Below, piece after piece: positions 51,701-60,900 of a DNA stretch of 64,000 bases. This DNA is from Stappia albiluteola (GTDB lineage Bacteria; Pseudomonadota; Alphaproteobacteria; Rhizobiales; Stappiaceae): the NCBI RefSeq assembly GCF_014050225.1, contig NZ_JACFXV010000063.1, positions 89,635 through 153,634 on the forward strand, read 5' to 3'. A program made the position numbers and the translations under genes. The notes beneath the pieces are model-generated. The model saw nothing but the letters and a program-made list of their open reading frames with translations, was not told the origin of the DNA and searched no databases. Position 1 is the first letter of the stretch. Every line of letters starts with the position of its first letter.

Positions 51701-52384
51701 ATGAGCGCGCGCAATATCCTGATCGTCGACGACGATAACGATCTGCGCGAGGCCCTTGTCGAGCAGCTGTCGCTCTATGACGAGTTCGAGACGCTGCAGG
51801 CCGAGACGGCCTCCGCCGGTATCAACACCGCCAAGAGCGAGCATATTGACCTGCTCCTGATGGATGTCGGTTTGCCGGATATCGACGGCCGCGAGGCGGT
51901 GAAGCTGCTACGCAAGGGCGGGTTCAAGGCGCCGGTGATCATGCTGACCGGTCACGACACGGACTCCGACACGATCCTCGGTCTCGAGGCCGGCGCCAAT
52001 GACTATGTCGCCAAGCCGTTCAAGTTCGCCGTGCTGCTCGCGCGCATCCGTGCGCATCTGCGCCAGCACGAGCAGAGCGAGGATGCCGTCTTCACGATCG
52101 GCCGCTATTCCTTCCGCCCCGCGCAGAAGCTGATGGTGGACGACAAGGGCGCCAAGATCCGCCTGACGGAAAAGGAAACCTCGATCCTCAAGTATCTCTA
52201 CCGCGCGGGCGAAAAGCCGGTGACGCGCGACGTGCTGCTGCATGAGGTCTGGGGCTACAATTCCGGCGTGACCACCCATACGCTCGAAACCCATATCTAC
52301 CGCCTGCGGCAGAAGATCGAGCGCGATCCCTCCAACGCGGAACTGCTGGTGACGGATGCCGGCGGCTACAAACTGGTTCCCTGA
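51701..52384 (+). CDS. cenR: OmpR-type response regulator, CenR-like
   Basis: A 227-residue regulator. Receiver domain: acidic pocket DDD at 10-12, phospho-acceptor Asp55 (LLMDVGLP), Thr in MLTGHDT, Lys in VAKPF. DNA-binding winged helix at about 130-225 (KIRLTEKETSILKYLYRAG, then VWGYNSGVTTHTLETHIYRL). The sequence is close to the CenR regulator of the alphaproteobacterial CenKR envelope system, although no kinase gene is adjacent. ATG at 51701 has AGGGAG upstream. Confidence 0.82.
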   Translation: MSARNILIVDDDNDLREALVEQLSLYDEFETLQAETASAGINTAKSEHIDLLLMDVGLPDIDGREAVKLLRKGGFKAPVIMLTGHDTDSDTILGLEAGANDYVAKPFKFAVLLARIRAHLRQHEQSEDAVFTIGRYSFRPAQKLMVDDKGAKIRLTEKETSILKYLYRAGEKPVTRDVLLHEVWGYNSGVTTHTLETHIYRLRQKIERDPSNAELLVTDAGGYKLVP

Positions 52385-52496
52385 GGATCATTTTTCGTTA
52401 AAGCGCATTAACTCTTGTGCGGATTCATGCCTTTGCCCATGGTGAAGGCATCGGGATCGCTCTTGATCGCACCTCGTCTGTCTGCAGGGTTTCTGC

Positions 52497-52997
52497 ATGA
52501 GTCTCGCGCGCGACATGAATTTGCTACGGCAGGTGCCGCTGCTCTCCGATTTTCCGGACGACCAGTTGCGCCTGCTGGCGTTCTCCGCCGAGAACCAGAC
52601 TTTTCGCGACGGCGAGGTGCTGTTCACCGAAGGCGAGCGCGCCGATGGCGGCTTCGTCGTGGCGAGCGGCGAAGTGGCGATGGAGCGCGGTGGCGAAACC
52701 CGCGAGGCAATGGGGACTTTCGGCCCCGGCACGTTGATCGGCGAGACCGCTCTGCTGGTGGAAACGCGGCGTCCCGCGCGGGCGGTCGCCGTCGGCCAGA
52801 CTGAAGTGATCCGCATTCGCCGCGCCCTTTTCAAGCGGATGCTGCAGGAGTTCCCCGAGATTGCGTCCGCCCTTTTCGAAAGCCGGGCAAGCAATTTCCG
52901 CCAGATGACGCGCTCCCTGTCGCGCGTCGGCAATGTTCTGGAACAGATCGACCGCGAGGTGCTGGAGCAGCGCGGGCACAAGAGCGGGGACGGCTGA
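52497..52997 (+). CDS. Cyclic nucleotide-binding domain protein without DNA-binding domain
   Basis: A 166-residue protein consisting of one cNMP-binding beta-roll (EGERADGGFVVASGEVAMER, FGPGTLIGETALLVETRRPA) and a C-terminal helix. The phosphate-binding cassette reads GETALLVETRRPARA, with the conserved Glu and Arg. Unlike Crp/Fnr proteins there is no helix-turn-helix, so it is probably a sensor acting on a partner. It follows cenR by 112 bp. An inverted repeat (GTTAA, 6 bases, TTAAC) lies between them at 52399-52414. Confidence 0.82.
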   Translation: MSLARDMNLLRQVPLLSDFPDDQLRLLAFSAENQTFRDGEVLFTEGERADGGFVVASGEVAMERGGETREAMGTFGPGTLIGETALLVETRRPARAVAVGQTEVIRIRRALFKRMLQEFPEIASALFESRASNFRQMTRSLSRVGNVLEQIDREVLEQRGHKSGDG

Positions 52998-53064
52998 CGG
53001 CGCTGCCTCCCCGCGGGCCCGAGGCCCGGGAGGAAAGGCTTGGCTGGCCGCCGTGCGGACGGTG

Positions 53065-53487
53065 TCAGGCCACGTTCAGCGTCACCGGAATGTTTCCGCG
53101 CGTCGCGTGGGAGTAAGGGCAGACCACGTGCGCCTTTGCGACGAGGTCTTCCGCCTGCGCCCTTTCCACACCGGGCAGGGAAATCGTCAGGGTTACCGCA
53201 ATACCGAAGCCCTGTCCGTCGTCGCGCGGCCCGATGCCGACGTCGCCACTGATCGATGCATCCTGCGGCAGCCTGACCTTCTCCCGGCCCGCTACGAATT
53301 TCAGCGCGCCAAGGAAGCAGGCCGAATAACCGGCGGCGAAGAGCTGTTCGGGGTTGGTGCCGGCGCCGCCGGGGCCGCCAAGTTCCTTCGGCGTGGTCAG
53401 CGAAACTTCGAGCTGCCCGTCGCTGGAGCGGGCCTTGCCGTCGCGACCGCCGGTCGCCGTTGCATGGGCGGTGTAGAGGATAGGCAT
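53065..53487 (-). CDS. ohr: Organic hydroperoxide resistance protein (Ohr/OsmC family)
   Basis: A 140-residue thiol peroxidase that reduces organic hydroperoxides. The two reactive cysteines are visible ([12 protein letters not shown] and [17 protein letters not shown]), as is the N-terminal [15 protein letters not shown] of Ohr proper. The ATG at 53487 is the standard start; the longer frame to 53574 adds a poor N-terminus. Confidence 0.94.
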   Translation of the reverse strand: MPILYTAHATATGGRDGKARSSDGQLEVSLTTPKELGGPGGAGTNPEQLFAAGYSACFLGALKFVAGREKVRLPQDASISGDVGIGPRDDGQGFGIAVTLTISLPGVERAQAEDLVAKAHVVCPYSHATRGNIPVTLNVA

Positions 53488-53570
53488 GATTTCAATCCTT
53501 TCCCTGTCTTCAGCGTTGGCCAATGAGAACGGGATGGTCATGTGCATCCCGTGGCGCAAAAATAGATAGT

Positions 53571-53601
53571 ACACAATTCAATTTTATGCAATATATTGAC
53601 G
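53571..53601. promoter_or_regulatory. OhrR-type operator candidates before ohr
   Basis: Two neighbouring AT-rich palindromic stretches, CAATTCAATT-like at about 53574-53584 and CAATATATTG at 53590-53599, resemble OhrR sites (TACAATT/AATTGTA type). They overlap the most likely ohr promoter (minus-strand TTGCAT and CTATCT, 16 bp apart), consistent with peroxide-relieved repression. Confidence 0.5.
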
Positions 53602-53642
53602 TAAGGTTTTTTTGACTTGCCTCTATGTTCGGCATCAGGAAA

Positions 53643-53912
53643 CTAGGGTCAGGACTCATTAATTTGACTGGAATGGTGTTCGAGATGACGAGAGATGGAA
53701 GGAAAAGCTCGAAGAACGGGGTTATTCCCCCGGTCGAGGGCTTTGACGCGACAGGTCGAAGTCAGCTCGATCATCCTTTGGATCGGGCGGATCCGCACGG
53801 ACTACTTTGTCGCAAACCCTTGAAAGGCTTTAGCCTTCCTGTGGGCTTGCTCCTCGTATCCGCACAAATCCGCTCCGACCATTTCAGCCAAATTAATGGG
53901 TCCTGACCCTAG
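53643..53912. mobile_element. 262-bp IS5-like element without transposase (MITE-type)
   Basis: Terminal inverted repeats GGGTCAGGACTCATTAATTT (53647-) and, read in reverse complement, GGGTCAGGACCCATTAATTT (ending 53908) match at 24 of 26 positions including the next bases. Each end is flanked by CTAG (53643-53646 and 53909-53912), which fits a 4-bp YTAR-type target duplication of the IS5 group. No frame encodes a transposase, so the element is non-autonomous or an internally deleted insertion sequence. Confidence 0.7.
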
Positions 53913-53950
53913 AGCCTGCCTCGGAGTGCTTTTCACGAATGCGCCCGGGG

Positions 53951-54003
53951 AGGGACCGGTCAGGTCCCTATCCGAAAATGGCGCTCGACCGCGAATGGTC
54001 GAG
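53951..54003. promoter_or_regulatory. Two inverted repeats in the ohrR leader
   Basis: AGGGACC, 5 bases, GGTCCCT lies at 53951-53969, and CTCGACC, 6 bases, GGTCGAG at 53984-54003. Both sit between the transposon-like element and the ohrR start; they may be leader hairpins or binding sites. Confidence 0.4.
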
Positions 54004-54027
54004 GGCGATCGAGTGGATGGATAGCGA

Positions 54028-54504
54028 ATGGCGCATCGCGAGCTTCGAGGCAGCGAAAGCGGAACCAATCTTCTCTTGTCTGATCAACTTTGCTTTGCGT
54101 TGCACTCGACGACGCATGCCCTGTCGCGCGTCTACAAGGGCGTACTCGATCCTCTCGGCCTTACCTACCCGCAATATCTGGTGATGCTGGTGCTCTGGGA
54201 GCGTTCCGGCCTGTCGGTGAAGGATCTGGGAGCGGTGCTCTATCTGGATTCAGGCACCCTCACGCCGCTGCTGAAGCGGCTTGAAGCCGCAGGGTTGGTA
54301 ATTCGCCGGCGGGACAGCGTGGATGAGCGGCGCGTTCTGATCGAATTGACCGCGAAGGGTTGCGCGCTTCGCGAGCGGGCGGAGTCGGTGCCGGCCAGGA
54401 TCGGAGAGGCTTGCCTGTCTTCCGGCGTCGATTTGCCGGCCTTGAAGCGGGATCTGGAGGCGCTCAGGTCCGCGCTGATGAAAAGCGGGGAAGAACCTGC
54501 CTGA
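54028..54504 (+). CDS. ohrR: OhrR peroxide-sensing MarR-type repressor
   Basis: A 158-residue MarR protein with the OhrR sensor: Cys22 in SDQLCFALHSTTHALSRVYK. Winged-helix segments follow (LSVKDLGAVLYLDSGTLTPL, then RRRDSVDERRVLIELTAKGC). Oxidation of Cys22 by organic peroxide releases ohr from repression. The gene is divergent from ohr with an unusually long, transposon-bearing gap. Its last 41 bp overlap the convergent msrQ gene. Confidence 0.92.
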   Translation: MAHRELRGSESGTNLLLSDQLCFALHSTTHALSRVYKGVLDPLGLTYPQYLVMLVLWERSGLSVKDLGAVLYLDSGTLTPLLKRLEAAGLVIRRRDSVDERRVLIELTAKGCALRERAESVPARIGEACLSSGVDLPALKRDLEALRSALMKSGEEPA

Positions 54505-55357
54505 AGCGGCCTGAGATCATTCGCAGGACCGGCAGGCCGGCAAACGCCATCCCGGTGCCGAAGACCCACCAGGCGGGCCGGATCGAATAGCGGAAATCGA
54601 GATTGGCCGCGAGCACTCGCTCCGCCGGAATGCCGGTGGCGAGTGCGTACCAGAGATATTCGATCCCCGCCGTCGCAAGACCCGCAAGTGCGGCGATGAC
54701 GGCAAGGACGACCGGCGAGGCGAGGTTGAAACCTCGCTTCTGCGCGGCCCGATAGAGCATCAGTGCAACATAGAAGCCCGCCATCAGCGTTGCTTCCGTC
54801 ACGTCCGACTTCGACTGAAGGAAGAAGTGGAAGGCGGCGAGGATCGCGATGCCATAGGTAAGCTTGTGCAGCCGGTGCCAGTTCTGGCCCATGCGGCGGA
54901 TCGCGCCGTCCGTCGAGGTGACGCCAAGCGCCATAAGCCCGACGAGAGCCACAAAGCCGATGGTCAGGTAGAAACGCAGCACGATCTCGCTGGCGATTTT
55001 GCTGAGGTCGAAAGCCTGATCGACGACATAGAGCCCGAGGTGAAGCAGCGCATAGGCGGCGGCGGCAAGGCCGAGCATGCGGCGGATGTTGACGAGCCTG
55101 TTCCAGGCCGCGATCCGGCGAAGCGGCGTGATGAGCAGCGACAGGAACAGGAAGCGGATCGCCCAGTCGCCCGTCTCATGCAGCGCTATCGTCACCGGCT
55201 TCGGGCCAAGCGTATTGGTCAGCAGCCCGAAGACGAGGTAGAGGCCCGGTGCCAGGGTTGCGGCAAAAGCGATGAATTTCAGGCTCGAAAAGCGGCCATT
55301 GCGCTCGGTCCAGGGCAGGTAGCCCGAGATGCTGGAAGCCTGCGTACCCGTCACCAT
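54464..55357 (-). CDS. msrQ: Haem-binding subunit of methionine sulfoxide reductase (MsrQ-like)
   Basis: A 297-residue membrane protein of the ferric reductase-like/YedZ class. Haem ligands are expected in HETGDWAIRFLFLSL, AYALLHLGLYVVD and WHRLHKLTYGIAILAAFHFF. Six or more helices are predicted. MsrQ passes electrons to periplasmic MsrP; no msrP is adjacent in the window, so it is encoded elsewhere or replaced. It is longer than the roughly 200-residue enterobacterial protein because of an extra C-terminal helical pair. Confidence 0.82.
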   Translation of the reverse strand: MVTGTQASSISGYLPWTERNGRFSSLKFIAFAATLAPGLYLVFGLLTNTLGPKPVTIALHETGDWAIRFLFLSLLITPLRRIAAWNRLVNIRRMLGLAAAAYALLHLGLYVVDQAFDLSKIASEIVLRFYLTIGFVALVGLMALGVTSTDGAIRRMGQNWHRLHKLTYGIAILAAFHFFLQSKSDVTEATLMAGFYVALMLYRAAQKRGFNLASPVVLAVIAALAGLATAGIEYLWYALATGIPAERVLAANLDFRYSIRPAWWVFGTGMAFAGLPVLRMISGRFRQVLPRFSSART

Positions 55358-55446
55358 GCGATTTCCGTCCTCACTCCTGTTGCCAGACAGATAATCCGCC
55401 GGAGGGGATTGGTCCCAGCAAGCTTGTTCAAGCCTTGGTGAGGTCC

Positions 55447-55463
55447 GCGTGTGTTTCACACGC
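55447..55463. repeat. Short perfect inverted repeat
   Basis: GCGTGTG, TTT, CACACGC between leuD and msrQ, 16 bp from the leuD terminator and 90 bp upstream of msrQ. It could be a regulator site for msrQ. Confidence 0.4.
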
Positions 55464-55474
55464 TCTGAACGAAT

Positions 55475-55499
55475 GAAAAGGCCGGCGAAACCGCCGGCC
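55475..55499 (-). terminator. Intrinsic terminator after leuD
   Basis: An 8-bp GC stem (GGCCGGCG with CGCCGGCC, 4-base loop) followed on the minus strand by TTTTC, just past the leuD stop. Confidence 0.75.
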
Positions 55500-55507
55500 C
55501 GTTTGCC

Positions 55508-56113
55508 TCAGACCCAGGGGCGGTCCCCGTCGACCTTGCTTTCGAAAGCGTCGATCGACGGCGCCTTTTCCATCGTCAGACCGATATCGTCGAGACCGTT
55601 GATCAGGCAATGCTTGCGGAAGGGGTCAATGTCGAAGGTAACCACGCCGCCATCGGGGCCGCGAATTTCCTGCGCCTCCAGATCGACGGTGAGCGTGGCA
55701 TTGGCGCCGCGCCGCGCGTCGTCCATCAGCTTGTCGAGGTCTTCCTGGGAGACGACGATCGGCAGGATGCCGTTCTTGAAGCAGTTGTTGTAGAAAATAT
55801 CGGCGAAGGACGTGGAGATGACGCAGCGCACGCCGAAATCGAGCAGGGCCCACGGCGCATGCTCGCGGCTGGAGCCGCAGCCGAAATTGTCGCCGGCCAC
55901 GAGGATCTGGGCGTTGCGATAGGCCGACTGGTTCAGCACGAAATCCGGGTTCTCGGAGCCGTCTTCCTTGGTCCGCATCTCGTGGAACAGCGCCGTGCCG
56001 AGGCCGGTGCGCTTGATCGTCTTCAGGAACTGCTTCGGGATGATCATGTCGGTGTCGATATTGACGATCGGCAGCGGCGCCGCGACCCCGGTCAGCGTGG
56101 TGAATTTCTCCAC
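55508..56113 (-). CDS. leuD: 3-isopropylmalate dehydratase small subunit
   Basis: A 201-residue subunit that pairs with LeuC for the isomerisation step of leucine synthesis. The family signature [20 protein letters not shown] and the N-terminal [12 protein letters not shown] are visible. It is 30 bp behind argC and ends at a terminator; leuC is not in the window, as is usual in rhizobia. Confidence 0.95.
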   Translation of the reverse strand: MEKFTTLTGVAAPLPIVNIDTDMIIPKQFLKTIKRTGLGTALFHEMRTKEDGSENPDFVLNQSAYRNAQILVAGDNFGCGSSREHAPWALLDFGVRCVISTSFADIFYNNCFKNGILPIVVSQEDLDKLMDDARRGANATLTVDLEAQEIRGPDGGVVTFDIDPFRKHCLINGLDDIGLTMEKAPSIDAFESKVDGDRPWV

Positions 56114-56143
56114 GGCGAGTTTCTCCTTGGCTTCACTATGGGC

Positions 56144-57094
56144 TCAGGCGGCGAGGCTGGTCGCCTGATCGACGCCGAGCATCAGGTTGAGGTTCTGGAC
56201 GGCCGCGCCCGAAGCGCCCTTGCCGAGATTGTCGTAGACGGCGATCAGCAATGCCTGGCCGCGCTTGTCATTGGCGAAGACATGCAGGCGCATGCGATTG
56301 CTGCCGTTGAAGACCTGCGGATTGAGGTCAGGCGTCTTTTCGACCGCCTCCAAAGGCGCCACCTCGACGAAGCCGCCGGCAATGCCCGCGAAATGATCGG
56401 CGATCGCCTCGTGCAGTTTCGCGCCGCTCGGGCTGCCCGGCAGCAGTGCATAGTGCAGCGGCACCACCGTCACCATGCCTTGCGCGAAATTGCCGACCGT
56501 CGGCTGGAAAAGCGGCGTGTTGTCGAGCGTCGCATAGGCCGTCATTTCCGGCAGATGCTTGTGGTTGAGGCCGAGCGCGTAGGGCATGTAGGGGGCGGCC
56601 GCCGCGCCTTCCGCCTCATAAGCTTCGATCATCGACCTGCCGCCGCCGGAATAACCCGAAATCCCGTTGACGCTGACCGCATAGTCCGCGCCGACGAGGC
56701 CCGCCGCGATCAGCGGCCGCAGCATGGCGATCGGCCCTTGCGGCCAGCAGCCGGGATTGGCGACCCGCCTGGCGGTGGCGATGACATCGCCCTGCTCGCG
56801 CGTCATTTCGGCGAAGCCATAGGCCCAGCCTTCCGCAACGCGATGAGCGGTCGAGGCGTCGATCACCTTGGTGGTGCCGTTTTCGATCAGCGAGACGCTT
56901 TCGCGTGCGGCGTCGTCCGGCAGGCAGAGGATTGCCACATCCGCTTCGTTAAGAAGGGCGGCGCGGGCGGAAAGGTCCTTGCGCTTGTCCTGCGGGATGG
57001 CGAGCAGCGTGATATCCCGGCGGCGCGCCAGACGCTCGCGGATCTGGAGACCCGTCGTGCCTGCCTCGCCGTCGATGAAGATCTTCGCAACCAT
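56144..57094 (-). CDS. argC: N-acetyl-gamma-glutamyl-phosphate reductase, type 2
   Basis: A 316-residue NADP-dependent reductase of arginine biosynthesis. It has the short class-2 form (DGEAGTTGLQIRERLARR at the start) with the catalytic Cys in RVANPGCWPQGP and His in LGLNHKHLPEM. The neighbouring leuD is on the same strand, suggesting a shared transcript for two amino-acid pathways. Confidence 0.95.
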   Translation of the reverse strand: MVAKIFIDGEAGTTGLQIRERLARRRDITLLAIPQDKRKDLSARAALLNEADVAILCLPDDAARESVSLIENGTTKVIDASTAHRVAEGWAYGFAEMTREQGDVIATARRVANPGCWPQGPIAMLRPLIAAGLVGADYAVSVNGISGYSGGGRSMIEAYEAEGAAAAPYMPYALGLNHKHLPEMTAYATLDNTPLFQPTVGNFAQGMVTVVPLHYALLPGSPSGAKLHEAIADHFAGIAGGFVEVAPLEAVEKTPDLNPQVFNGSNRMRLHVFANDKRGQALLIAVYDNLGKGASGAAVQNLNLMLGVDQATSLAA

Positions 57095-57213
57095 GCCAGT
57101 TCGCTCCGCGTAAGAACGCTCGGCGGCCGGGTTCGCTGGCGCCGAAAGCGTCGGGCGCTCCTTCTACACCAGCAAGGGGCGCCTTGTCATCGTTTCCCGC
57201 CCGATTCCGCAAT

Positions 57214-57786
57214 CTATCGCGCCATCGAATGGTATTCGGCATTGGGTCGCATGTCGGTTGCCGAGGCGACCCGGTTCGACATGTTGAAGAAGGCGGCGAC
57301 TGCTGCGATATCCCAGATGTCGCGCTCCGAGAATCCTGCCTTCCGCAACGCCTCGCGATCCGCTTCGACGATCGCTTCGGGCTCGCGGGTAAGCTTGACG
57401 GCAAAGTCGAGCATGGCGCGCTGCCGGTCCGAAAGCTCCGCCACGCGGTAGTTCATTACCATCAGCTCTCCGAGTTCCGCCTCGCCGGAAAGCTGGCGCA
57501 CCGCCGCGCCGTGCGCCGTCAGGCAGTAGAAGCAGTGATTGACCGAGGAAACCGCGACCGCGATCATCTCCCGCTCGAGCTTGGACAGGCCGCTTTCGGC
57601 CAGCATCAGCTCGTTGTACATCTCCGTGAAGGCCTTGAGCTTTCTGTCGTCGAAGGCGTAGGCTTTCAGCACGTTGGGGACGAGGCCGAGCTTTTCTTCG
57701 CATTTGGCGAAATAAGCTGCCGTCTCGGGACTTTTGGGTGTGCTGTGATCGAGATCGAGCGCAATGATGCGTGTTTTCCTGCTCAT
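57214..57786 (-). CDS. AhpD-like (carboxymuconolactone decarboxylase-fold) peroxidase-related protein
   Basis: A 190-residue protein with the AhpD core: VAVSSVNHCFYCLTAHGAAV holds the Cys-x-x-Cys and His of the family's redox site. Such proteins reduce peroxides or serve as disulfide-active partners. GGGAGG precedes ATG at 57786. It is divergent from gdh. Confidence 0.88.
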   Translation of the reverse strand: MSRKTRIIALDLDHSTPKSPETAAYFAKCEEKLGLVPNVLKAYAFDDRKLKAFTEMYNELMLAESGLSKLEREMIAVAVSSVNHCFYCLTAHGAAVRQLSGEAELGELMVMNYRVAELSDRQRAMLDFAVKLTREPEAIVEADREALRKAGFSERDIWDIAAVAAFFNMSNRVASATDMRPNAEYHSMAR

Positions 57787-57946
57787 GGACGTGCCTCCCG
57801 CCAAATCCGTCATTGCCGTTTGTATTCCAGAGGCTAGCATGGCCCCTGTCGCTGGGGGAGGCTGTGAATCAAGCGGTGCCGTGACGATAGGCCCATAGCA
57901 TCGGGGTCGCGGCGGCCGGACGCAGAATAATAAATCGGGGGAATCC

Positions 57947-60900
57947 ATGCCGGAAGCCAAGGAACAAGCGAAGGCGCGCCTGATCGATGCCGTCGTCACG
58001 AAGCTCGATCCCGAGATCGGCTCCTTCGCGCGCGAATTCTATGCGCGGGGCGCCGCGGAAGACCTCGTTACCTACAGCCGCGACGAGCTTGCCGCCTTCG
58101 CCGCGGAGGCGTGGAAGGATATCGCGAAACATCCGGTCGGCACGCATCGCGTGAAGGTCTTCAACCCGAAATTCAAGGTCGATGCGAACAGGGCGGGCGA
58201 TGTGACGGTCGTTGAGGTCGTCAACGACAACATGCCTTTCCTCGTCGATTCCGTCATGGCCGAATTGCAGGACTTCGGCTCGGAAGTGCAACTGGTGCTG
58301 CATCCGATTCTTGCCGTCGAGCGCGATGACGACGGCAACATGGTCGCCTTTCATGGCAAGGGCGACCTGCCGGGCGACGCGGAGGCCCGCCGCGAGAGCC
58401 TGATCCACATACACGTTGCCCGCATCGATGCGGAAGGTGAGCGTCAGACCCTGCTGGAACGGCTTGACGCGGTCATGCGCGACGTCCGCCGTGCCGTGGA
58501 TGATTGGCAATCCATGCGCGGCAGGCTTCAGGAGGCCATCAGCACCTACAAGGATGCCCCGCCGCCCTTCGCCGTCGACGAGCTTGCCGAGGCGGTACAG
58601 TTCCTCGAATGGGTCGAGGCGGACAATTTCATCCTTCTTGGCATGCGGGAATACTATTTCGAGGGCGGGCCGACGCGCGGCGAGCTTTCGCACAAGAAGG
58701 GGTCCGGGCTCGGTTTGCTGGCCGATCCCAACGTGCGCGTCTTGCGGCGCGGCTCGGAATTCGTGGTGATGACGCCGGAGATCCGCGAATTCCTGATGAA
58801 ACCGGAGCCGCTGATCATCGCCAAGGCGAATGTGAAGAGCCGAGTCCATCGCCGCGTCCACATGGACTATATCGGCGTCAAGCTGTTCGACGAGAACGGC
58901 GAGCTTTCGGGCGAACTGCGCATCGTCGGTCTGTTCACGTCCACCGCCTATACGCTGTCCGCCCGAAACATTCCCTATCTCAGGCGCAAGGTCGATGGCG
59001 TGCTGCTGCGGGCGGGCTACGATCCGGACAGCCATTCCGGCCGGGCATTGCTCACAATTCTGGAGGGCTATCCGCGCGACGAGCTGTTCCAGATCGATAT
59101 CGACCTTCTCTACGAATACTCCATCGCCATCCTGCAGCTCGAAGAGCGGCCTCGCATCCGCATTCTCGCCAGGCGCGACAAGTTCGACCGATATGTCTCG
59201 ATCCTGTGTTTCGTGCCGCGCGACCGCTATACGACGGAAGTGCGCCTGAAGATCGGCGGCTATCTGGCCGAGGTGTATGACGGCCGGCTTTCGGCCTGGT
59301 ACGTCACCTATCCGGAGGGGCCGCTTGCCCGCGTCCACTTCATCATCGGCCGCGACGAGGGCGAGACGCCCAATCCGTCGCAGGATGAACTGGAGCAGTC
59401 GGTTGGCGAGATCGTCAGGACATGGAATGACGATCTGAGAGAAGTCCTGCGCCAGGCTTATGGCGGCAATCGCGCGGTCGAGGAGGCGCGCCGCTATGGC
59501 GAGGCCTTCCAGGCCGGTTATCGCGAAATCTATCCGGCGGAAATCGCGTTGCAGGACATCAAGGCGGTCGAGCGGCTGTCGAAGCGGCGCGACACCACGA
59601 TCCGCTTCGTCCGGCGTTCCGGCACTGATGGCGGCCAGATTTTCCTCAAGGTCTTCCATTTCGAGACGCCGATTCCGCTCTCCGCCCGCGTGCCGATCCT
59701 GGAAAACATGGGGTTCCGGGTCATCAACGAGCGCACCTATCGCATAACGCCGGCCGACAGGCCCCTGGCCTACCTGCACGAGATGACGCTGGCGCCGGCT
59801 TCGGGCGCGGGTCTCGACCTGAACGACGATCTGAAGGAGCGGCTGGAAGCGCTCTTTTCGGCTGTCTGGCACCAGCGAGCGGAATCGGACGGCTACAACA
59901 CGCTCGTCCTGTCCGGAGGGCTCGCCTGGAGGGACATCGCCATGCTTCGGGCATTGTCGCGCTATCTGCGGCAAGCCGGCATCCGCTACTCCGAAGACTA
60001 TATGTGGGGCACGCTCAACCGCTATCCGGCGATCGCCGCCGAACTGGTGAACCTCTTCCATCTGCGCTTCGACCCGGGCCATGAGGCGGAGGATCGTTCC
60101 CTTGGGGCCGCGCGCGTCGAACAGCAGCTCTCGGCGGCCTTCGACCAGGTGGAAAGCCTTGACGACGACCGCATCCTGCGCCGCTTCCAGAACGTCATCG
60201 ACGCGATGCTGCGCACCAACTTCTTCCAGCTCGACTCGCATGGCCAGCCGAAGCCGACCTTCGCCTTCAAGCTCGATCCGCGCCGGCTGGAGGAGTTGCC
60301 GCGCCCGCGGCCCTTCCGCGAGATATTCGTCTATTCGCCGCGGCTGGAAGGCGTTCATCTTCGCTTTGGCAAGGTGGCGCGCGGCGGCCTGCGCTGGTCG
60401 GACCGGCCGCAGGATTTCCGAACCGAGATCCTGGGCCTGGTGAAGGCGCAGCAGGTCAAGAACGCCGTCATCGTTCCAGTCGGCGCCAAGGGCGGTTTCG
60501 TGCCGAAATGGCTGCCGGCGGGCGGTTCGCGCGAGGAGGTTTTCGCCGAAGGCACGGAAGCCTACAAGATCTTCGTATCTTCCATGCTCGACATCACCGA
60601 CAATCTGGACGGCGATACCGTCTGGCCGCCTGAACTGGTCGTGCGCCACGATGATGACGACCCCTACCTCGTCGTCGCCGCGGACAAGGGCACGGCAACC
60701 TTCTCCGACACCGCCAACGCCATCTCCGAAAGCCGCAACTTCTGGCTCGGTGATGCCTTCGCTTCCGGCGGGTCGGCGGGCTACGACCACAAGAAGATGG
60801 GCATTACGGCGCGCGGCGCCTGGGAGGCGGTGAAGCGTCATTTCCGCGAAATGGATCGCGATATCCAGAAGGAGCCCTTCACGGTCGCCGGCGTCGGCGA

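Noticed and set aside
53625-53906. 93-residue frame inside the transposon-like element
   Set aside because: No similarity to a transposase; the frame covers the element end to end including an inverted repeat and has no ribosome-binding site.
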